From Thermoplasmatales archaeon (lineage in GTDB: Archaea > Thermoplasmatota > Thermoplasmata > Methanomassiliicoccales > Methanomethylophilaceae): 6,242 nt of DNA. Below, one piece after another: positions 5,603 to 6,242 of the stretch. Under the pieces are notes generated by a model. It was not told the origin of the DNA. It was given only the letters and a program-made list of their open reading frames with translations, and did not search any database. Position 1 is the stretch's first letter. Every line of letters starts with the position of its first letter. The position numbers and the translations under genes are program-made. The stretch is taken from contig JAAYKC010000029.1 of the NCBI GenBank assembly GCA_012522645.1, positions 1-6,242 on the forward strand, written 5' to 3'.

Positions 5603-6242
5603 ATGATGGTTATACCCGCAGTTGATATGATGGACCGCAGAGTCGTGCAATTGGTAGGCGGAAGGCCTGGCAGCGAGAAGGTGATCATGCCCGATCCGCT
5701 GTCCGTGGCCAAAGGATGGGTCGGGAAAGGGGCGAAGTACCTTCATCTGGTGGATCTTGACAGGGCCTTCGGCAAAGAGAGCAACATAGATTCCATCGAG
5801 AAGATAGCCAACGAGTCCGGTGTGCCCGTCCAGGCCGGCGGCGGGATCAGGGACGTCAAAGACATAGAGGAGCTCCTGGCCGCAGGAGTGGACAGGGTCA
5901 TCGTGGGGACCAGGGCCATCAGGGAACCGAAGTGGCTCTCCGACATATCCTGTTCCTTCCCCGGGAAGATAACACTCGCACTTGACACGTCAGGCGGGAG
6001 GATAGTGGTGAAGGGCTGGCAGGAGGCCGCCGATGTGACATTGGACGGCATGCTGAGGATCATAGAGGATATCCCTCTGGCCGCCGTCCTCAACACGAAC
6101 GTGGATGTGGAAGGACAGGAGAAGGGCATAGATGAGAAGGCCGCCGGTGAATTCATAAACAAATGCCCGCACCAGGTCATAGCCTCCGGAGGTGTGTCCA
6201 CGGCCAAGGACGCCGAGACCCTGGCAAGGGCCGGGGCGGTGG
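5603..6242 (+). CDS. hisA: ProFAR isomerase HisA (3' end beyond window)
   Basis: HisA is a (beta-alpha)8 barrel that isomerises ProFAR to PRFAR, the substrate of HisF/HisH. The visible 213 codons of a usual 240 or so are cut by the window edge; there is no internal stop. The start reads MMVIPAVDMMDRR, with catalytic Asp8 in PAVD. The N-terminal half has HLVDLDRAFG (48-57) and the phosphate-binding AGGGIRD (78-84) and VGTRA (101-105). The second catalytic aspartate is Asp128 in LALDTSGG, and the C-terminal phosphate site is ASGGVS (194-199). The usual T-D-I-x-x-D-G motif appears as TNVDVEG (165-171), with Glu170 in place of the usual Asp. An in-frame TGA at 5582-5584 rules out a start further upstream. 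Its position after hisG and hisC confirms the pathway. Confidence 0.94.
   Translation, partial: MMVIPAVDMMDRRVVQLVGGRPGSEKVIMPDPLSVAKGWVGKGAKYLHLVDLDRAFGKESNIDSIEKIANESGVPVQAGGGIRDVKDIEELLAAGVDRVIVGTRAIREPKWLSDISCSFPGKITLALDTSGGRIVVKGWQEAADVTLDGMLRIIEDIPLAAVLNTNVDVEGQEKGIDEKAAGEFINKCPHQVIASGGVSTAKDAETLARAGAV

Noticed and set aside
5355..5606. Read-through of the hisC TGA giving a C-terminal extension of about 83 residues
   Set aside because: HisC is already full length at 350 residues, the extra residues look non-coding, and no recoding signal is recognisable.
5743..6207. 154-residue open frame on the minus strand opposite hisA
   Set aside because: The + strand clearly encodes HisA here with all its motifs; the antisense frame is a shadow.

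Overview
The window looks archaeal. The homocysteine-forming genes (COG1900/DUF39 plus a NIL-ferredoxin) are typical of methanogens and other strict anaerobes. Arginine is often encoded by AGA/AGG and isoleucine by ATA in a moderately GC-rich background. Most junctions are ATGA overlaps or gaps of a few bases. All seven gene ends in view use TGA or TAA and none uses TAG. A Thermoplasmata-related methanogen such as Methanomassiliicoccales is a reasonable guess, but it is inference only. Every gene lies on the + strand.

Block 1 (1-3395) is an aspartate/sulfur operon. The last residues of an unidentified upstream gene overlap asd (aspartate-semialdehyde dehydrogenase, 49-1110). Then come a COG1900 homocysteine-biosynthesis protein (1115-2266), a NIL-domain 2x[4Fe-4S] ferredoxin (2263-2667) and a UPF0280/COG2122 ApbE-like protein (2664-3395). 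Together they read as one route. Asd makes aspartate semialdehyde. The COG1900 protein and the ferredoxin convert it with sulfide and electrons directly to homocysteine, bypassing homoserine and its acylated or phosphorylated derivatives. The COG2122 protein probably helps sulfide capture or maturation.

Block 2 (3396-6242) is a histidine operon. A 44-bp gap with a TATA-like element and two back-to-back 8-bp palindromes precedes hisG (3440-4300, long form with the regulatory C-terminal domain). hisC (4302-5354) follows after one base. A 248-bp non-coding gap (5355-5602) then separates it from hisA (5603 to the window edge, 213 codons visible, truncated by the window). That gap has weak signs of structure: an inverted repeat, GTTATTC-type direct repeats and a long-range stem.

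The most notable item is the tight linkage of asd to the complete anaerobic homocysteine module. The individual families are already known. I found no mobile element, CRISPR array, tRNA or rRNA.
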